A DNA stretch of 64,000 nt from Halobacterium litoreum (GTDB lineage: Archaea; Halobacteriota; Halobacteria; Halobacteriales; Halobacteriaceae). Positions 40,453 to 49,385 of the stretch are shown piece after piece (within the stretch, counting starts at the first letter, position 1; every line of letters starts with the position of its first letter). The position numbers and the translations under genes were made by a program. A model generated the notes under the pieces. That model was not told the origin of the DNA, did not search any database, and saw nothing but the letters and a program-made list of their open reading frames with translations. The stretch is from contig NZ_CP089466.1 in NCBI RefSeq assembly GCF_021233415.1, positions 2,108,001 to 2,172,000 on the forward strand. The letters are read 5' to 3'.

Positions 40453-41354
40453 GCACGCCAGAAACCGCGACAACCGACGACAGCACGGACGAGACGACGG
40501 CGCGAGACGAGAGCGACCGAGCCACCGAACCGGTCGTAGCCCTCGACGGCGCGACGTTCGGATACACGGCGACGCCGGTCGTCGAAGACGTCTCCCTGAC
40601 CGTCGACCCCGGCGAGTACGTGGCCATCGTTGGGCCGAACGGCTCCGGGAAGTCGACGCTGATGCAGTTGGTGCTCGGATTGCTCGAACCCGACTCGGGG
40701 TCGGCGAGCCTGTTCGGCGAGCGCGCCACCCGGTTCGACGACGGCGAGCGCGTCGGGTACGTCGCCCAGCACGCGAGTTCCTCGAAGGAGATGCCCATCA
40801 CCGTCCGCGAAGTGGTGAAGATGGGGCGGTTCCCGCACCTCGGGTTCGACCGGCTCCGCGCGGACGACCGGCGGCTCCGCGACCGGTTCACCGAAGCCCC
40901 GCTGGAGACGGCGCGAGCCGTCGGCGGCGCGCTGTCGGGCCGGCTCTCCGAAGCGGACTGGGCGGCCGTCGACGACGCGCTCGCCACGGTCGGCATGAGC
41001 GCGTTCGCCGACCGCCGCATCACGGAGCTCTCGGGCGGCCAGCGACAGCGCGCGTTCATCGCTCGGGCGCTGGCCAGCGAGGCCGACCTGCTCGTGCTCG
41101 ACGAACCGACCGTGGGCGTCGACGCCGAGTCCGTCGACGCGTTCTACGACCTGCTCGCGGCGCTGAACGACGCGGGCATCACCGTAGTGCTCATCGAGCA
41201 CGACCTCGGCGCGGTCGTCGAACGCGCCGAGCGCGTCGTCTGTCTGAATCGCGAAATCTACTTCGACGGGCCGAGCGACGAGTTCGTGGAGAGCGACGCG
41301 CTGGCTCGCGCCTTCGGCACCGAAGCCAGATTCCTCGCGGGGGTGGACGAATGA
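40449..41354 (+). CDS. Metal (Mn/Zn) ABC transporter ATP-binding protein
   Basis: The 301-residue ATPase has Walker A GPNGSGKST (about 64-72), signature ELSGGQRQR, Walker B LLVLDEPTVGVD and the H-loop IEHD. A Thr/Asp-rich N-terminal tail of about 25 residues precedes the domain, and an insert of some 35 residues (RLRADDRRLRDRFTEAPLET, in part) sits between the Q-loop and the signature. ATG 40449 overlaps the preceding stop and TGA overlaps the permease start, so the three genes are coupled. It is the likely ZurA equivalent. Confidence 0.94.
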   Translation: MSTPETATTDDSTDETTARDESDRATEPVVALDGATFGYTATPVVEDVSLTVDPGEYVAIVGPNGSGKSTLMQLVLGLLEPDSGSASLFGERATRFDDGERVGYVAQHASSSKEMPITVREVVKMGRFPHLGFDRLRADDRRLRDRFTEAPLETARAVGGALSGRLSEADWAAVDDALATVGMSAFADRRITELSGGQRQRAFIARALASEADLLVLDEPTVGVDAESVDAFYDLLAALNDAGITVVLIEHDLGAVVERAERVVCLNREIYFDGPSDEFVESDALARAFGTEARFLAGVDE

Positions 41355-42430
41355 CTGTCGACGTCGCGTTCCTCGCGAGCGTCCTCGCCGCCGTCGACCC
41401 CTCCCTGCTGGTACCCTTACAGAGCGGGTTCGGCGCGGTCGGCGGAGCAATCTTCGACGTCCTCCGCTGGGTTCTCGAACAGTGGTACTGGCTGATGGAC
41501 TGGGCGTACTACTTCACGGACCTGGAGATGCTGAACCCCCGGTACCGGTACATGCAACGCGCGATTCTCGTCGGGCTCTGCATCGGCGTGATGGCGCCGC
41601 TCATCGGGACCTTCCTCGTCCACCGCCAGCTCGCGCTCATCGGCGACGCGCTCGCCCACACCGGGTTCGCGGGCGTCGCAGTCGGCCTGTTCCTGAACGC
41701 AGTCATCGACCTCGGCGTGTCGCCGTACCTCACCGCCGTCGTCGTCGCGATGATTGCGGCGCTGTTCATCGAGTTGATTTCGGAGACGACAGACGCCTAC
41801 AACGACGTCTCGATGGCCATCGTGCTCTCGACGGGGTTCGCGCTCGGGACGACGCTCATCAGCCTGAACGCGGGCGGCCTCGCGGTCGGCGTGAACCAGT
41901 TCCTGTTCGGGAACCTCGCGACGGTGTCCCCGCAGAGCGCGGCCATCCTCCTCGTGTTGTTCGCGGTCATCGTCGGCACCGTCGCCCTCACCCGGAACCA
42001 ACTGCTGTACGTGACCTTCGACGAGACGGCGGCCGCCGTCTCCGGCATCTCCGTGAACTGGTACAACCGCGTGATGGTGATGCTCACCGCGATGGTGGTC
42101 GTCGGCGCGATGCAAATCATGGGCGTCATCCTCGTCGCCGCGATGCTCGTGGTGCCGGTCGCGGGCGCGACGCAGGTGTCCCGGAGTTTCTCCGAGTCAC
42201 TGCTGGTGTCGGTCGTGCTCGCCGAACTCGCGGTGCTACTGGGTATCTCGGTCGCGTACTACACCGGCGTCACCGCCGGCGGCATCATCGTACTGATGGC
42301 AGTCGGCATCTACGTCTGCGCGGTCGCAATCGGGAAACTCCAGACGCTTCGGAACGACGATGGAACCCCCGAGATGGGGAGCATCGAGGCTGGAGACGCC
42401 GACATCGGTTCGCGCGCGAGCGACGACTGA
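41351..42430 (+). CDS. Metal (Mn/Zn) ABC transporter permease
   Basis: The 359-residue ABC-3 family permease has about eight membrane helices. An extra N-terminal segment of some 60 residues precedes the core, which begins RYMQRAILVGLCIGVMAPLIGTF. The core shows GDALAHTGFAGVAVG, the conserved coupling motif of zinc/manganese permeases. It forms the channel with the two upstream products and is the likely ZurM equivalent. The C-terminal tail is acidic and cytoplasmic. Confidence 0.94.
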   Translation: MTVDVAFLASVLAAVDPSLLVPLQSGFGAVGGAIFDVLRWVLEQWYWLMDWAYYFTDLEMLNPRYRYMQRAILVGLCIGVMAPLIGTFLVHRQLALIGDALAHTGFAGVAVGLFLNAVIDLGVSPYLTAVVVAMIAALFIELISETTDAYNDVSMAIVLSTGFALGTTLISLNAGGLAVGVNQFLFGNLATVSPQSAAILLVLFAVIVGTVALTRNQLLYVTFDETAAAVSGISVNWYNRVMVMLTAMVVVGAMQIMGVILVAAMLVVPVAGATQVSRSFSESLLVSVVLAELAVLLGISVAYYTGVTAGGIIVLMAVGIYVCAVAIGKLQTLRNDDGTPEMGSIEAGDADIGSRASDD

Positions 42431-42454
42431 CGGCCGACCGCTCTCCTGCGGGCG

Positions 42455-43843
42455 CTAGCCGTTCGCGTACGCCTCGAACTCGCGCCCGAACAGCGCGAAG
42501 TACGCGACGCCGACGAGACCGATTGCGGTGGCGAGCGAGAACGCCAGTTCGGGGCCGGCGGTCACCGACGCGCCGGCGACGCGGAGCGTCCAGTCCCCGC
42601 CGTACAGCAGGCCGCCGACGGCCGCGCTCGGGATGACGACGGTGTTGCGCACGAGGTAGTAGGCGCCAGTCACGCGCCCGCCGGTGTCCTGCTCGGCGGG
42701 CCCGACGATGAGCGCCTTGTGCGCTGGCAGGCCGGCGAACCGCAGGCCGGAGAACGCGAACAGCGCGACGAGCACCCACTGGTTCGCGGGCGCGAGAATG
42801 AGGAGCACGGGGAAGACGGCGTACACGAGAAACCCGAGGCCGACCACTGGCTTCAGGCCGGTGCGTTCGGCGAGCGCGGAGACGGGGACCTTCGTGAGGA
42901 TGGCGACGGCCATCTCGACGGAGAGCAGGACGCCGAAGAACGCCGCCGGCCCGATGGAGACGCCGAATCCGGTGAAGCCGACGTCGAGGTACCGGGTGAC
43001 GACGACCACGAAGAAGACGTACACCATCCCGTTCGCGAACCGAATCAGAGTGTCCGCGACCAGCAGCGGGCGGAGCGTCTCGGGGAGGTCCCGGAGGTCC
43101 GAGCGAATCGTGTCGAGGCCCTCGAAGGAGTCGCCGACGGTGTCCTCCTCGTCGACGTCGTAGAGGACGTGCTGGGCGACCGTCGCGACGGCGGCGAACC
43201 CGGCAGCGAGCAGGAGGACGTACCGGAAGCCGACCCGGAACTCGTAGACGGCGAGCACGACGGCGGCGATGGCGGGGCCGAGCAGGAAGCCGACGCGCCG
43301 GAAGATTTCGGTGGACGCGAACCCCATCGCCAGCCTGCCGGGTTCGACGGACTGTTTGACGATGGCGAACGTCGCGCCGAGGCCGAAGGACTTCCACGCC
43401 TGCGTCAACAGCAGGCCGACGAACACCCATATCCACGGGCCGAGGGTGCCGCCGAGTTCGAGGCCACCCAACGCCACGACAGGGACGCTGATTGCGGGGA
43501 GATTCGGCGCGACGGCCCACACCACGAACCCGAGCGTCGTCACGACAGCGAACGCCGTCAGCGCGACGCGGGAGCCGACGCGGTCCGAGAGCGCGCCGCC
43601 CGGGTACGGGTACACCGCCGAAATCAGGTTGCCGAGACTGCCGTACAGCCCGACGATGCCCGCGCCCGCGCCGAGCGTGTACATGTACTCGGGGACGTAC
43701 CGCGTGGTCATCTGGAACGCGAGACTGAACACCAGCATCGCCACGGACAACACGAGCACGTCGGGCTCCAGCGCGAAGAACTGGCGGTAGGAGTCGAGCG
43801 CGTCCACCCCGTCACCGGCGTCCTCCGCGGCCCCGTCTGCCAT
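42455..43843 (-). CDS. Major facilitator superfamily transporter
   Basis: The 462-residue permease has twelve predicted helices in two halves with a charged central loop (about 225-255, DEEDTVGDSFEGLDTIRS). The MFS loop 2-3 motif appears as GGALSDRVGSRVAL. A short acidic N-terminal head precedes helix 1. No substrate can be named. It is convergent with the metal-transport operon, 24 bp apart, with no sign of shared control. Confidence 0.88.
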   Translation of the reverse strand: MADGAAEDAGDGVDALDSYRQFFALEPDVLVLSVAMLVFSLAFQMTTRYVPEYMYTLGAGAGIVGLYGSLGNLISAVYPYPGGALSDRVGSRVALTAFAVVTTLGFVVWAVAPNLPAISVPVVALGGLELGGTLGPWIWVFVGLLLTQAWKSFGLGATFAIVKQSVEPGRLAMGFASTEIFRRVGFLLGPAIAAVVLAVYEFRVGFRYVLLLAAGFAAVATVAQHVLYDVDEEDTVGDSFEGLDTIRSDLRDLPETLRPLLVADTLIRFANGMVYVFFVVVVTRYLDVGFTGFGVSIGPAAFFGVLLSVEMAVAILTKVPVSALAERTGLKPVVGLGFLVYAVFPVLLILAPANQWVLVALFAFSGLRFAGLPAHKALIVGPAEQDTGGRVTGAYYLVRNTVVIPSAAVGGLLYGGDWTLRVAGASVTAGPELAFSLATAIGLVGVAYFALFGREFEAYANG

Positions 43844-43946
43844 GTGCGTGGACTGGCGGCGAGCGACCGAATAACCTCGGGTCGTGGCGGCGCCGGCGCG
43901 GGCCGGGGCGGAACCGTTTTCGGCGTGCGCTGGCTACTGCCCGGCG

Positions 43947-44594
43947 ATGGACCGCGAAGCCGCCGTGGACCGCGTCGAAGAAATCCTCGACACCGTCCAG
44001 AACGAGGAGATGCCGGTGCCCGTGCGCGAACTCTGGGTGTACGGCGACGCCGCCCTCGGCCTCGACCCGGTCGAACGACTCGACGTCTACCTCACGAAGG
44101 ACATCCTGATGCGCGGCGACGACGCAGACCGCGCGGGCGAGTTCGAGCGCGAGTACGGCGTGAAGGGCGTCGGGAAGACCGTGCGCGCGTCGTGGGCCGA
44201 CGAGCATCCCGAGCACCTGCGCGCGAACGACAACGGCCACGTCGCACCCGAAAAGTGCCTCGGCGCGCACCTCGTCGACGACGACGAGCCCATCCACCTC
44301 GAAGTCTGCAACGCGGGCTTCGAGGACAACGTCACCCAGCGCCTCGACGGCGCGCTCGCCACCGAGACCTACGAGAACGTCCTCGACCCCCGTGGCGTCT
44401 GCCTCTGGGCCGACGGCCAGCGCAGCGACGACGCCCTCGGAAAACTCCGGAGCGGCGAACTCGTCTTCCCCACGCTCGCCGAAGCCCTGGAGATGCTCGG
44501 CGCCGACGAGCGCGAGGCCGAACTCGCCGCCGACGCCGTGAAAGCACGCCGCGAGCGTGCGACCGGCGCGACGGTTCGCGGCGACGTAGTTTGA
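43947..44594 (+). CDS. Haloarchaeal conserved protein of unknown function (DUF7095-like)
   Basis: A 215-residue soluble acidic protein. The visible signature ELWVYGDAALGLDPVERLDVYLTKDI (in part, about 28-53) resembles a nucleotidyltransferase-type beta strand-turn, but the GS catalytic motif is not present. A cysteine-containing APEKCLGAH and HLEVCNAGFEDN lie mid-protein. I recognise it as a conserved haloarchaeal protein without known activity. ATG 43947 follows a TTTTCGGC promoter-like element. Confidence 0.72.
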   Translation: MDREAAVDRVEEILDTVQNEEMPVPVRELWVYGDAALGLDPVERLDVYLTKDILMRGDDADRAGEFEREYGVKGVGKTVRASWADEHPEHLRANDNGHVAPEKCLGAHLVDDDEPIHLEVCNAGFEDNVTQRLDGALATETYENVLDPRGVCLWADGQRSDDALGKLRSGELVFPTLAEALEMLGADEREAELAADAVKARRERATGATVRGDVV

Positions 44595-44753
44595 AGTGAG
44601 AAGACGGGGCCACCGAGCGACGTGCCCTGACAGTCACCCGGCCGGGGGAGGCGGGAGCGCGGCGGTCCCGGTCGGCTCAGTCGCCGCCTGCACGCCCCGA
44701 GACTGAGGCGTCTACCTTCGCGCCGCAAAAACCTACGCTGAAAAGCGGCGCGT

Positions 44754-45869
44754 CTACTGCTCCACGGCGTCCTGCGCTTCGCCCTCGAACCCGCCCTCGA
44801 AGACGAAGGTCCCGTTTCGCTGGACGACTTCCCCGTCGATTTCGATGAACGACTCCTCGCTCATGTCCACAATCATGTCCGTGTGGACGGCGGAGTCGTT
44901 GAACTCGGCGTCCTCGGGGACGGCCTCGTGGACCGCCGCGCCGACCGCGAGGTGGACGGTGTCGCCCATCTTCTCGTCGAACAGCATGTTGTACGTGAAC
45001 CGGTCGATGTCCCGGTTCATCCCGATGCCGAGTTCCCCGAGGCGGCGCGCGCCGTCGTCCGTGTCGAGGATGCCCCCGAGCACGTCCTCGTTTTTCTCCG
45101 CCGAGAAGTCCACGACCTCGCCGTCCTCGAATTCGAGGTACGCGCCCTCGATTTCGTTGCCCTGGCGCATCAGCGGCTTGTCGAAGAGCACTTCGCCCTC
45201 CACGCTGTCGGGCACTGGGCTCGTGAACACCTCGCCGGCGGGCATGTTCGCGCTCCCCCAGTCGTTGACCGCGTCCATCCCCGCGACGCTCATCGTGATT
45301 TCGGTCGTGTCACCGGAGACGATGCGCACCTCGTCGGCGGGGTCGAGGAGTTCCACCATCTGGGCCTGGAACTCGCGTTGTTCCTCCCAGTCCTTGTTCA
45401 TCGCGTCGTAGACGAACTCCTCGTAGGCGGGCGTCGACATCTCGGCCTGCTGCGCGCCGGCCGCAGACGGGTGTGTCGTGATGACCCACCGTGTCCCGAG
45501 GCGTTCCTCCAGAATCGGCTGGTGGGCGCGCTGGCCCGCTTGGGACTTCTCCGGGGGCACGTCGCTCGTCTCGAAGGGATTCGGGCCGCCACCGATGAGG
45601 AACGTCACGTCCGTCTCCTCCATCGCCGCGAGGTCGTGTTCCTTCGTCACGTAGTCGTCCTCGTCCATCGCGAGGGCGTACGCCCGACCCGCCTCCGGAA
45701 CGCTCCACGACAGCGACGGACGCGCACCGACCTCGCCGAGTTGCTCGTACAGCGCGACGACGAGGTCCTCGGCCTGCGTCGGCGCCTGAATCTGCACCAT
45801 GTCGCCCTGTTCGACTTCGCCACACGTCTCGACCAGAATCTCCGCGTGTCGGCGGACTCGCTCGTCCAT
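44754..45869 (-). CDS. Aminopeptidase, M29 (thermophilic metalloprotease AmpS) family
   Basis: The 371-residue enzyme should remove N-terminal residues from peptides using two metal ions. M29 signatures are visible: VQIQAPTQAEDLVVALYEQ near the N-terminus, NMPAGEVFTSPVPDSVEG (about 225-242, acidic ligand), ELGIGMNRDI and the C-terminal HTDMIVDM. Length fits the family (about 370-410). ATG 45869 gives the usual MDERVRRHAEIL start; a longer frame adds a glycine tail only. Confidence 0.9.
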   Translation of the reverse strand: MDERVRRHAEILVETCGEVEQGDMVQIQAPTQAEDLVVALYEQLGEVGARPSLSWSVPEAGRAYALAMDEDDYVTKEHDLAAMEETDVTFLIGGGPNPFETSDVPPEKSQAGQRAHQPILEERLGTRWVITTHPSAAGAQQAEMSTPAYEEFVYDAMNKDWEEQREFQAQMVELLDPADEVRIVSGDTTEITMSVAGMDAVNDWGSANMPAGEVFTSPVPDSVEGEVLFDKPLMRQGNEIEGAYLEFEDGEVVDFSAEKNEDVLGGILDTDDGARRLGELGIGMNRDIDRFTYNMLFDEKMGDTVHLAVGAAVHEAVPEDAEFNDSAVHTDMIVDMSEESFIEIDGEVVQRNGTFVFEGGFEGEAQDAVEQ

Positions 45870-45936
45870 GCCACGACCACCGCCTCCCGCACCCATAATA
45901 CCGGCAGAACCGGAAATCCAGAACCGTCGCCGCGTG

Positions 45937-46740
45937 TCACGCGTCGCGGCCCGAGACGCGCCCGACAGTCACGAAGAACGGAATCGTCTCCTCGCGCTCG
46001 TAGTCCGCCGTCTGCATCTGCTCGACGACCTCGCGACCCATCTCCCGCCACTCGGCGCGCAGCGCGTCGTACGCGTCGCCGTCCACGCCGCCCGCCGCGA
46101 GTTCGGCGCGCTGGTCGGCGAGGCGTTCGCCCGTGGCCTTCCGCGCCGCCGCTTCTAGTTCGGCCTCGCCGTACGGCGGTTCGACGCGACGCACGTGGTC
46201 GTACCGGGTCGTCCGCACGTCGTCGAGACCCGCGTCCGCGAACAGGTCGGCGGCGTCCGCGCCGAGGTCGACGTCCGTCGGGACGCCGCGCACGTACGCC
46301 TCGCGGGCGCGCTCGGTGAGTCGGGACTCGGCCGGAACGGTGGAGTCGACGGTGACCGCGGCGTTGTCCGGTTCCACGACAGCGACGAGGTCCGAGGACG
46401 CCCGCGCGAGCTCCTCGACGGCGGCCCGCGGGTCGGGGAGGTTGATGAGGAGGGCCTGACACACCACGAGGTCGAACGCGCCGTCCCGAACCGGGAGCCG
46501 AGTGGCGTCCCCGACGACGCGCTCGTCGGCGTCCGCGTGCGCGAGGAGTTCCGGGTCCGCGTCGAGGCCGACGACCGTCGCGTCGGATTCCTCGCGCAGG
46601 ACGCGCGTGAGTTCGCCCGTGCCACAGCCGACGTCCAGCACGCGCTCGCGGGACGCTAACTGGAGGTCGGCGAGCGCGTCCCGGTGTTCCCACATGCCGC
46701 GGCGGGTCTCCGAGAGGTAGTCGGCGCTGAAGCGACGCAC
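45937..46740 (-). CDS. SAM-dependent class I methyltransferase
   Basis: The 267-residue protein starting at GTG 46740 has the SAM-binding motif VLDVGCGTGELTRVL (about 33-47), the acidic loop VVGLDADPELL and motif IV FDLVVCQALLINLPDP. The C-terminal half is helical and probably binds the substrate, which is unknown. The GTG start VRRFSADYLSETRRGMWEHR is the family-like beginning. Two identical 81-bp copies of the upstream DNA suggest a duplicated promoter. Confidence 0.85.
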   Translation of the reverse strand: MRRFSADYLSETRRGMWEHRDALADLQLASRERVLDVGCGTGELTRVLREESDATVVGLDADPELLAHADADERVVGDATRLPVRDGAFDLVVCQALLINLPDPRAAVEELARASSDLVAVVEPDNAAVTVDSTVPAESRLTERAREAYVRGVPTDVDLGADAADLFADAGLDDVRTTRYDHVRRVEPPYGEAELEAAARKATGERLADQRAELAAGGVDGDAYDALRAEWREMGREVVEQMQTADYEREETIPFFVTVGRVSGRDA

Positions 46741-46752
46741 AGTCGGTCGAAA

Positions 46753-46914
46753 GGGGGGAGGGGCAAAAACTGACGGGGATTCAGGGTGCCGTCCGCCGCG
46801 CGCTCCCGAGCGTCGGGTCCATGGCAGTCGGGAGGGGGGAGGGGCAAAAACTGACGGGGATTCAGGGTGCCGTCCGCCGCGCGCTCCCGAGCGTCGGGTC
46901 CATGGCAGTCGGGA
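46753..46914. repeat. Perfect tandem duplication of an 81-bp promoter segment
   Basis: Bases 46753-46833 and 46834-46914 are identical, and a third partial unit runs seven bases further (46915-46921). The unit contains a G-run (minus-strand C-run), AAAAACTGACGG and a GC-rich palindromic part. On the minus strand, TTTTTGCCCC resembles the T-rich box found before many starts in this genome, so both copies may carry a promoter for the methyltransferase. Perfect identity implies a recent event. Confidence 0.9.
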
Positions 46915-47005
46915 GGGGGGATGGCGTGGCGGACGCAGTTCGACGTGCCGCCGCCACCGACTTAGTTCCGCGTTAGGCTGAAACGACCGTTTTACCGTCC
47001 GGCGG

Positions 47006-47842
47006 TTACGCCGAGCGAAGGTCCCGCACGCGCTCGATGTTCCACGCAAAGCCCTTGCCGTCCTCGTTCGGCGTCTCCAACACGAGGGGCACGTCGTTCT
47101 CGACGATTGCGTCGTGGTTGACGAACGCGCGCATCCCGTCCTCACCGATGAGACCCTCGCCGATGTGGGCGTGCTCGTCCTTGTTCGTCCCGCACTCGTG
47201 TTTCGAGTCGTTCAGGTGGACGCACGCGAGGTGTTCGGCGCCGACCACGTCGTCCAGTTCCTCGAACGTCTCCGCGACGCCCGCTGGCGTCGAGAGGTCG
47301 TAGCCCGCCGCGAACGCGTGGGCCGTGTCCAGGCAGATGTCGAGGTCCTGCTCGGACTCCGCTATGACGTACCCGAGATGTTCGAAGTCGCCGCCGAGTT
47401 TCGTGCCCGACCCCGCGTCGCTCTCCACGAGCACGGTCACGCCCTCCGGCACGTCGAGTTCGTCGAGCGCCGACACCGCGTTGTCGAGGCCCTGCTCGAC
47501 GCCAGCGCCCGTGTGCGCGCCGAGGTGGACGTTCACGTAGGGGATGTCGAGTTTGGCCGCGGCGTCCACCTCCTTTTGCATGCTGTCCACGGACTTCTCG
47601 CGGAGGTCGTCTTTCGGCGTACAGAGGTTCACGAGGTACGACGAGTGAATCACCCACGGGCCGTCCAGTTCGGCCGCCGTGCCGTCCCGGAACAGTTCGG
47701 CCTCGTCGTCGCCGATATTCGGGTCCTGCCACACCTGCGGCGAGTGCGTGAAGATTTGGCCGCAGTTCCCGCCGACGTCCAGTTCGTTCTCGACGGCGTT
47801 GTCGACGCCGCCCGCGATAGAGACGTGTGCGCCTACTCGCAT
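47006..47842 (-). CDS. nfo: Deoxyribonuclease IV (AP endonuclease Nfo)
   Basis: The 278-residue TIM-barrel endonuclease cuts abasic sites in base-excision repair with a trinuclear zinc centre. Ligands are visible in [12 protein letters not shown] (His), HSSYLVNL (His), NVHLGAHTG (His), LVESDAGSG (Glu), [13 protein letters not shown] (Asp, His), VHLNDSK (His, Asp), EHAHIGEG (Asp/His) and VLETPNE (Glu). Length fits EndoIV. It is clustered on the minus strand with the lipoate ligase gene, without obvious functional link. Confidence 0.95.
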   Translation of the reverse strand: MRVGAHVSIAGGVDNAVENELDVGGNCGQIFTHSPQVWQDPNIGDDEAELFRDGTAAELDGPWVIHSSYLVNLCTPKDDLREKSVDSMQKEVDAAAKLDIPYVNVHLGAHTGAGVEQGLDNAVSALDELDVPEGVTVLVESDAGSGTKLGGDFEHLGYVIAESEQDLDICLDTAHAFAAGYDLSTPAGVAETFEELDDVVGAEHLACVHLNDSKHECGTNKDEHAHIGEGLIGEDGMRAFVNHDAIVENDVPLVLETPNEDGKGFAWNIERVRDLRSA

Positions 47843-47932
47843 ACGCCCACGTTCGCGGGAGCCGGCAAAGAGGCTTCGAAGCCGGACACCGCCGCGGCGA
47901 CGACGCCACTCCGGGCCGGGCTCGCCACCGAG

Positions 47933-48733
47933 TTACGCCTCTCGGTCGCGGGTCCACGCGTCGGTCGCGTACTTCTCGTCGGCGAGTTCGCGGGCCGCCG
48001 CCAGTTCGTCGTCGGTCCACTCGCCGACCGTCGCGTCACACCAGTCGGCGAGCGCGTCCTCGACCGCGCGGACGGCCTCGTCGCGGTCGACGCCGGATTC
48101 CTCTCGAATGCTCGTCACGCGCTCGCGGAACCTCTCGGGCGTGACGCCGGGGTCCGCGAACACGCCGAGGTGGCGCTCGGGCGCGAGGTCGTAGGACAGC
48201 GACCCGTGCTGGATGACGGCGTCGCGGGTGCGGTACTGAGCGTTCCCCGCGATTTTGCGGCCGTCGACGGTCATATCGTGGGCTGGGTGGAGCGCGCGCA
48301 GGTAACACGCCGGTTCGTGGAGCGCGGGGTGTTCCTCGGGCACGAACTCGGCGTCCACGCCCATCTCGTGGAAGGCGTCCAGAATCGGCTCGCAGAGCAG
48401 GTCGTAACACTCCATCAGGTCGCCGGGGAGTTCGTCGGCCGGTCCGACGACGCTGTAGGAGATATCCGCGAACTCGTCGTGGTAGATGCCGCCGCCGCCG
48501 GTCTGCCGGCGCGTCACGTCGACGCCCTCGCGCTCGCAGAACGCCCAGTCCACCGACTCGGCGGCCTGCCGGTACCCCATCGAGAGCGTGGACGGCGACC
48601 ACGTGTACGCGCGCACCGTACGCGGCCCGCCGTCTGCCGCCGTCTCCGCGGCGACCTCCTCCAGCGCCATCTGCATCGGACCGTCGCGTGCTTCCTCGCG
48701 AATCAGCCGCCACTCCCGGTCGGCCAGTGCCAT
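47933..48733 (-). CDS. lplA: Lipoate--protein ligase A family protein
   Basis: The 266-residue protein has the lipoyl-ligase fold: YTWSPSTLSMGYRQ, the RRQTGGGGIYHD loop (about 75-86) and the lysine motif DGRKIAGNAQYRT. It should attach lipoate to E2 or GcvH domains. A small accessory domain seems present at the C-terminus (about 190-266), which matches single-chain LplA. Other members of the superfamily are octanoyl or biotin transferases, so the exact acyl group is inferred. ATG 48733 is the family start. Confidence 0.88.
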   Translation of the reverse strand: MALADREWRLIREEARDGPMQMALEEVAAETAADGGPRTVRAYTWSPSTLSMGYRQAAESVDWAFCEREGVDVTRRQTGGGGIYHDEFADISYSVVGPADELPGDLMECYDLLCEPILDAFHEMGVDAEFVPEEHPALHEPACYLRALHPAHDMTVDGRKIAGNAQYRTRDAVIQHGSLSYDLAPERHLGVFADPGVTPERFRERVTSIREESGVDRDEAVRAVEDALADWCDATVGEWTDDELAAARELADEKYATDAWTRDREA

Positions 48734-48831
48734 ACGTCGAGTTCCGCCGGTAGCGGGATAAGCAGTTCGTCGCGGCCCGCCCGTACAAACTGGTAACCAC
48801 GCTCTTTGCGCGCTCCGCCCAACGTTCGAGC

Positions 48832-49203
48832 ATGCAGAAACCGACGACAGACGTCGAACGGCGACAACTCCTCGCACTGGTCGGTTCGGGCGTCGCGGCG
48901 GGGCTCGCAGGCTGTGCGGGCGGTGGTGACGGCGGCGACGGGACGACCGAGAGTGACGCCGTCCCCGAGGAGTACCGGACGGCGACGTCGCTCGACGGCA
49001 CCGAACGCGACCCCGACTCGCTGTCCGCGAAAGGTGACGTGAACTACCAGTCCGAACCGGAGAACGGCGAGCAGTGCTCGGACTGCCGGTTCTACATCGA
49101 GGACAAGAACGACGACGGAATGGGCGCGTGCGCCGTCGTCGAGGGGAATATCGACCCGAGCGGGTGGTGTGTCTCGTACGCCGTCTACGAGGGCGGCGGG
49201 TGA
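48832..49203 (+). CDS. High-potential iron-sulfur (HiPIP)-like lipoprotein
   Basis: The 123-residue protein has a Tat-type signal ending in a lipobox: ERRQLLALVGSGVAAGLAGC (about 9-28). The mature part has CSDCRFYIEDKNDDGMGAC and GWCVSY, i.e. CxxCxFY, C and GWC, the four cysteines of HiPIP. It would hold one 4Fe-4S cluster on the outer face of the membrane and carry single electrons. Redox partners are not near. The acidic surface is as expected for the outside of a halophile. Confidence 0.86.
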   Translation: MQKPTTDVERRQLLALVGSGVAAGLAGCAGGGDGGDGTTESDAVPEEYRTATSLDGTERDPDSLSAKGDVNYQSEPENGEQCSDCRFYIEDKNDDGMGACAVVEGNIDPSGWCVSYAVYEGGG

Positions 49204-49219
49204 GGCCACCCCACGAATT

Positions 49220-49235
49220 CTATATCGTAGTATAG
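49220..49235. promoter_or_regulatory. AT-rich palindrome CTATA-n6-TATAG
   Basis: CTATA (49220-49224) and TATAG (49231-49235) are inverted around TCGTAG. It lies 17 bases after the HiPIP-like stop and 150 bases before the RIO2 gene. It may be a promoter for an upstream start of the RIO2 transcript, or an RNA end; nothing else in 49236-49385 is recognisable. Confidence 0.35.
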
Positions 49236-49385
49236 GATTTACCGAGAGGAGTTGCCGTATTCACGAAGCCGCCAACGAAACGCGGTAGCTCCCTGCGAGC
49301 CCGCCGGAGACGCGGTGAGACCCGAGAGCGAGCGGACGACGGCCTCCGCGGGGCTTTTACCCGCCGCCGGACTACCTACTGGCGA

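Noticed and set aside
44595..44753. Possible structured RNA (SRP or RNase P) in a GC-rich gap
   Set aside because: No conserved SRP loop or RNase P core was found, and the gap is only 159 bp. Nothing there can be supported.
46656..46847. Small frame inside the tandem duplication (MPLPPPDCHGPDARERAADG)
   Set aside because: It overlaps the methyltransferase start region, is proline- and arginine-rich, and has no promoter or family support.
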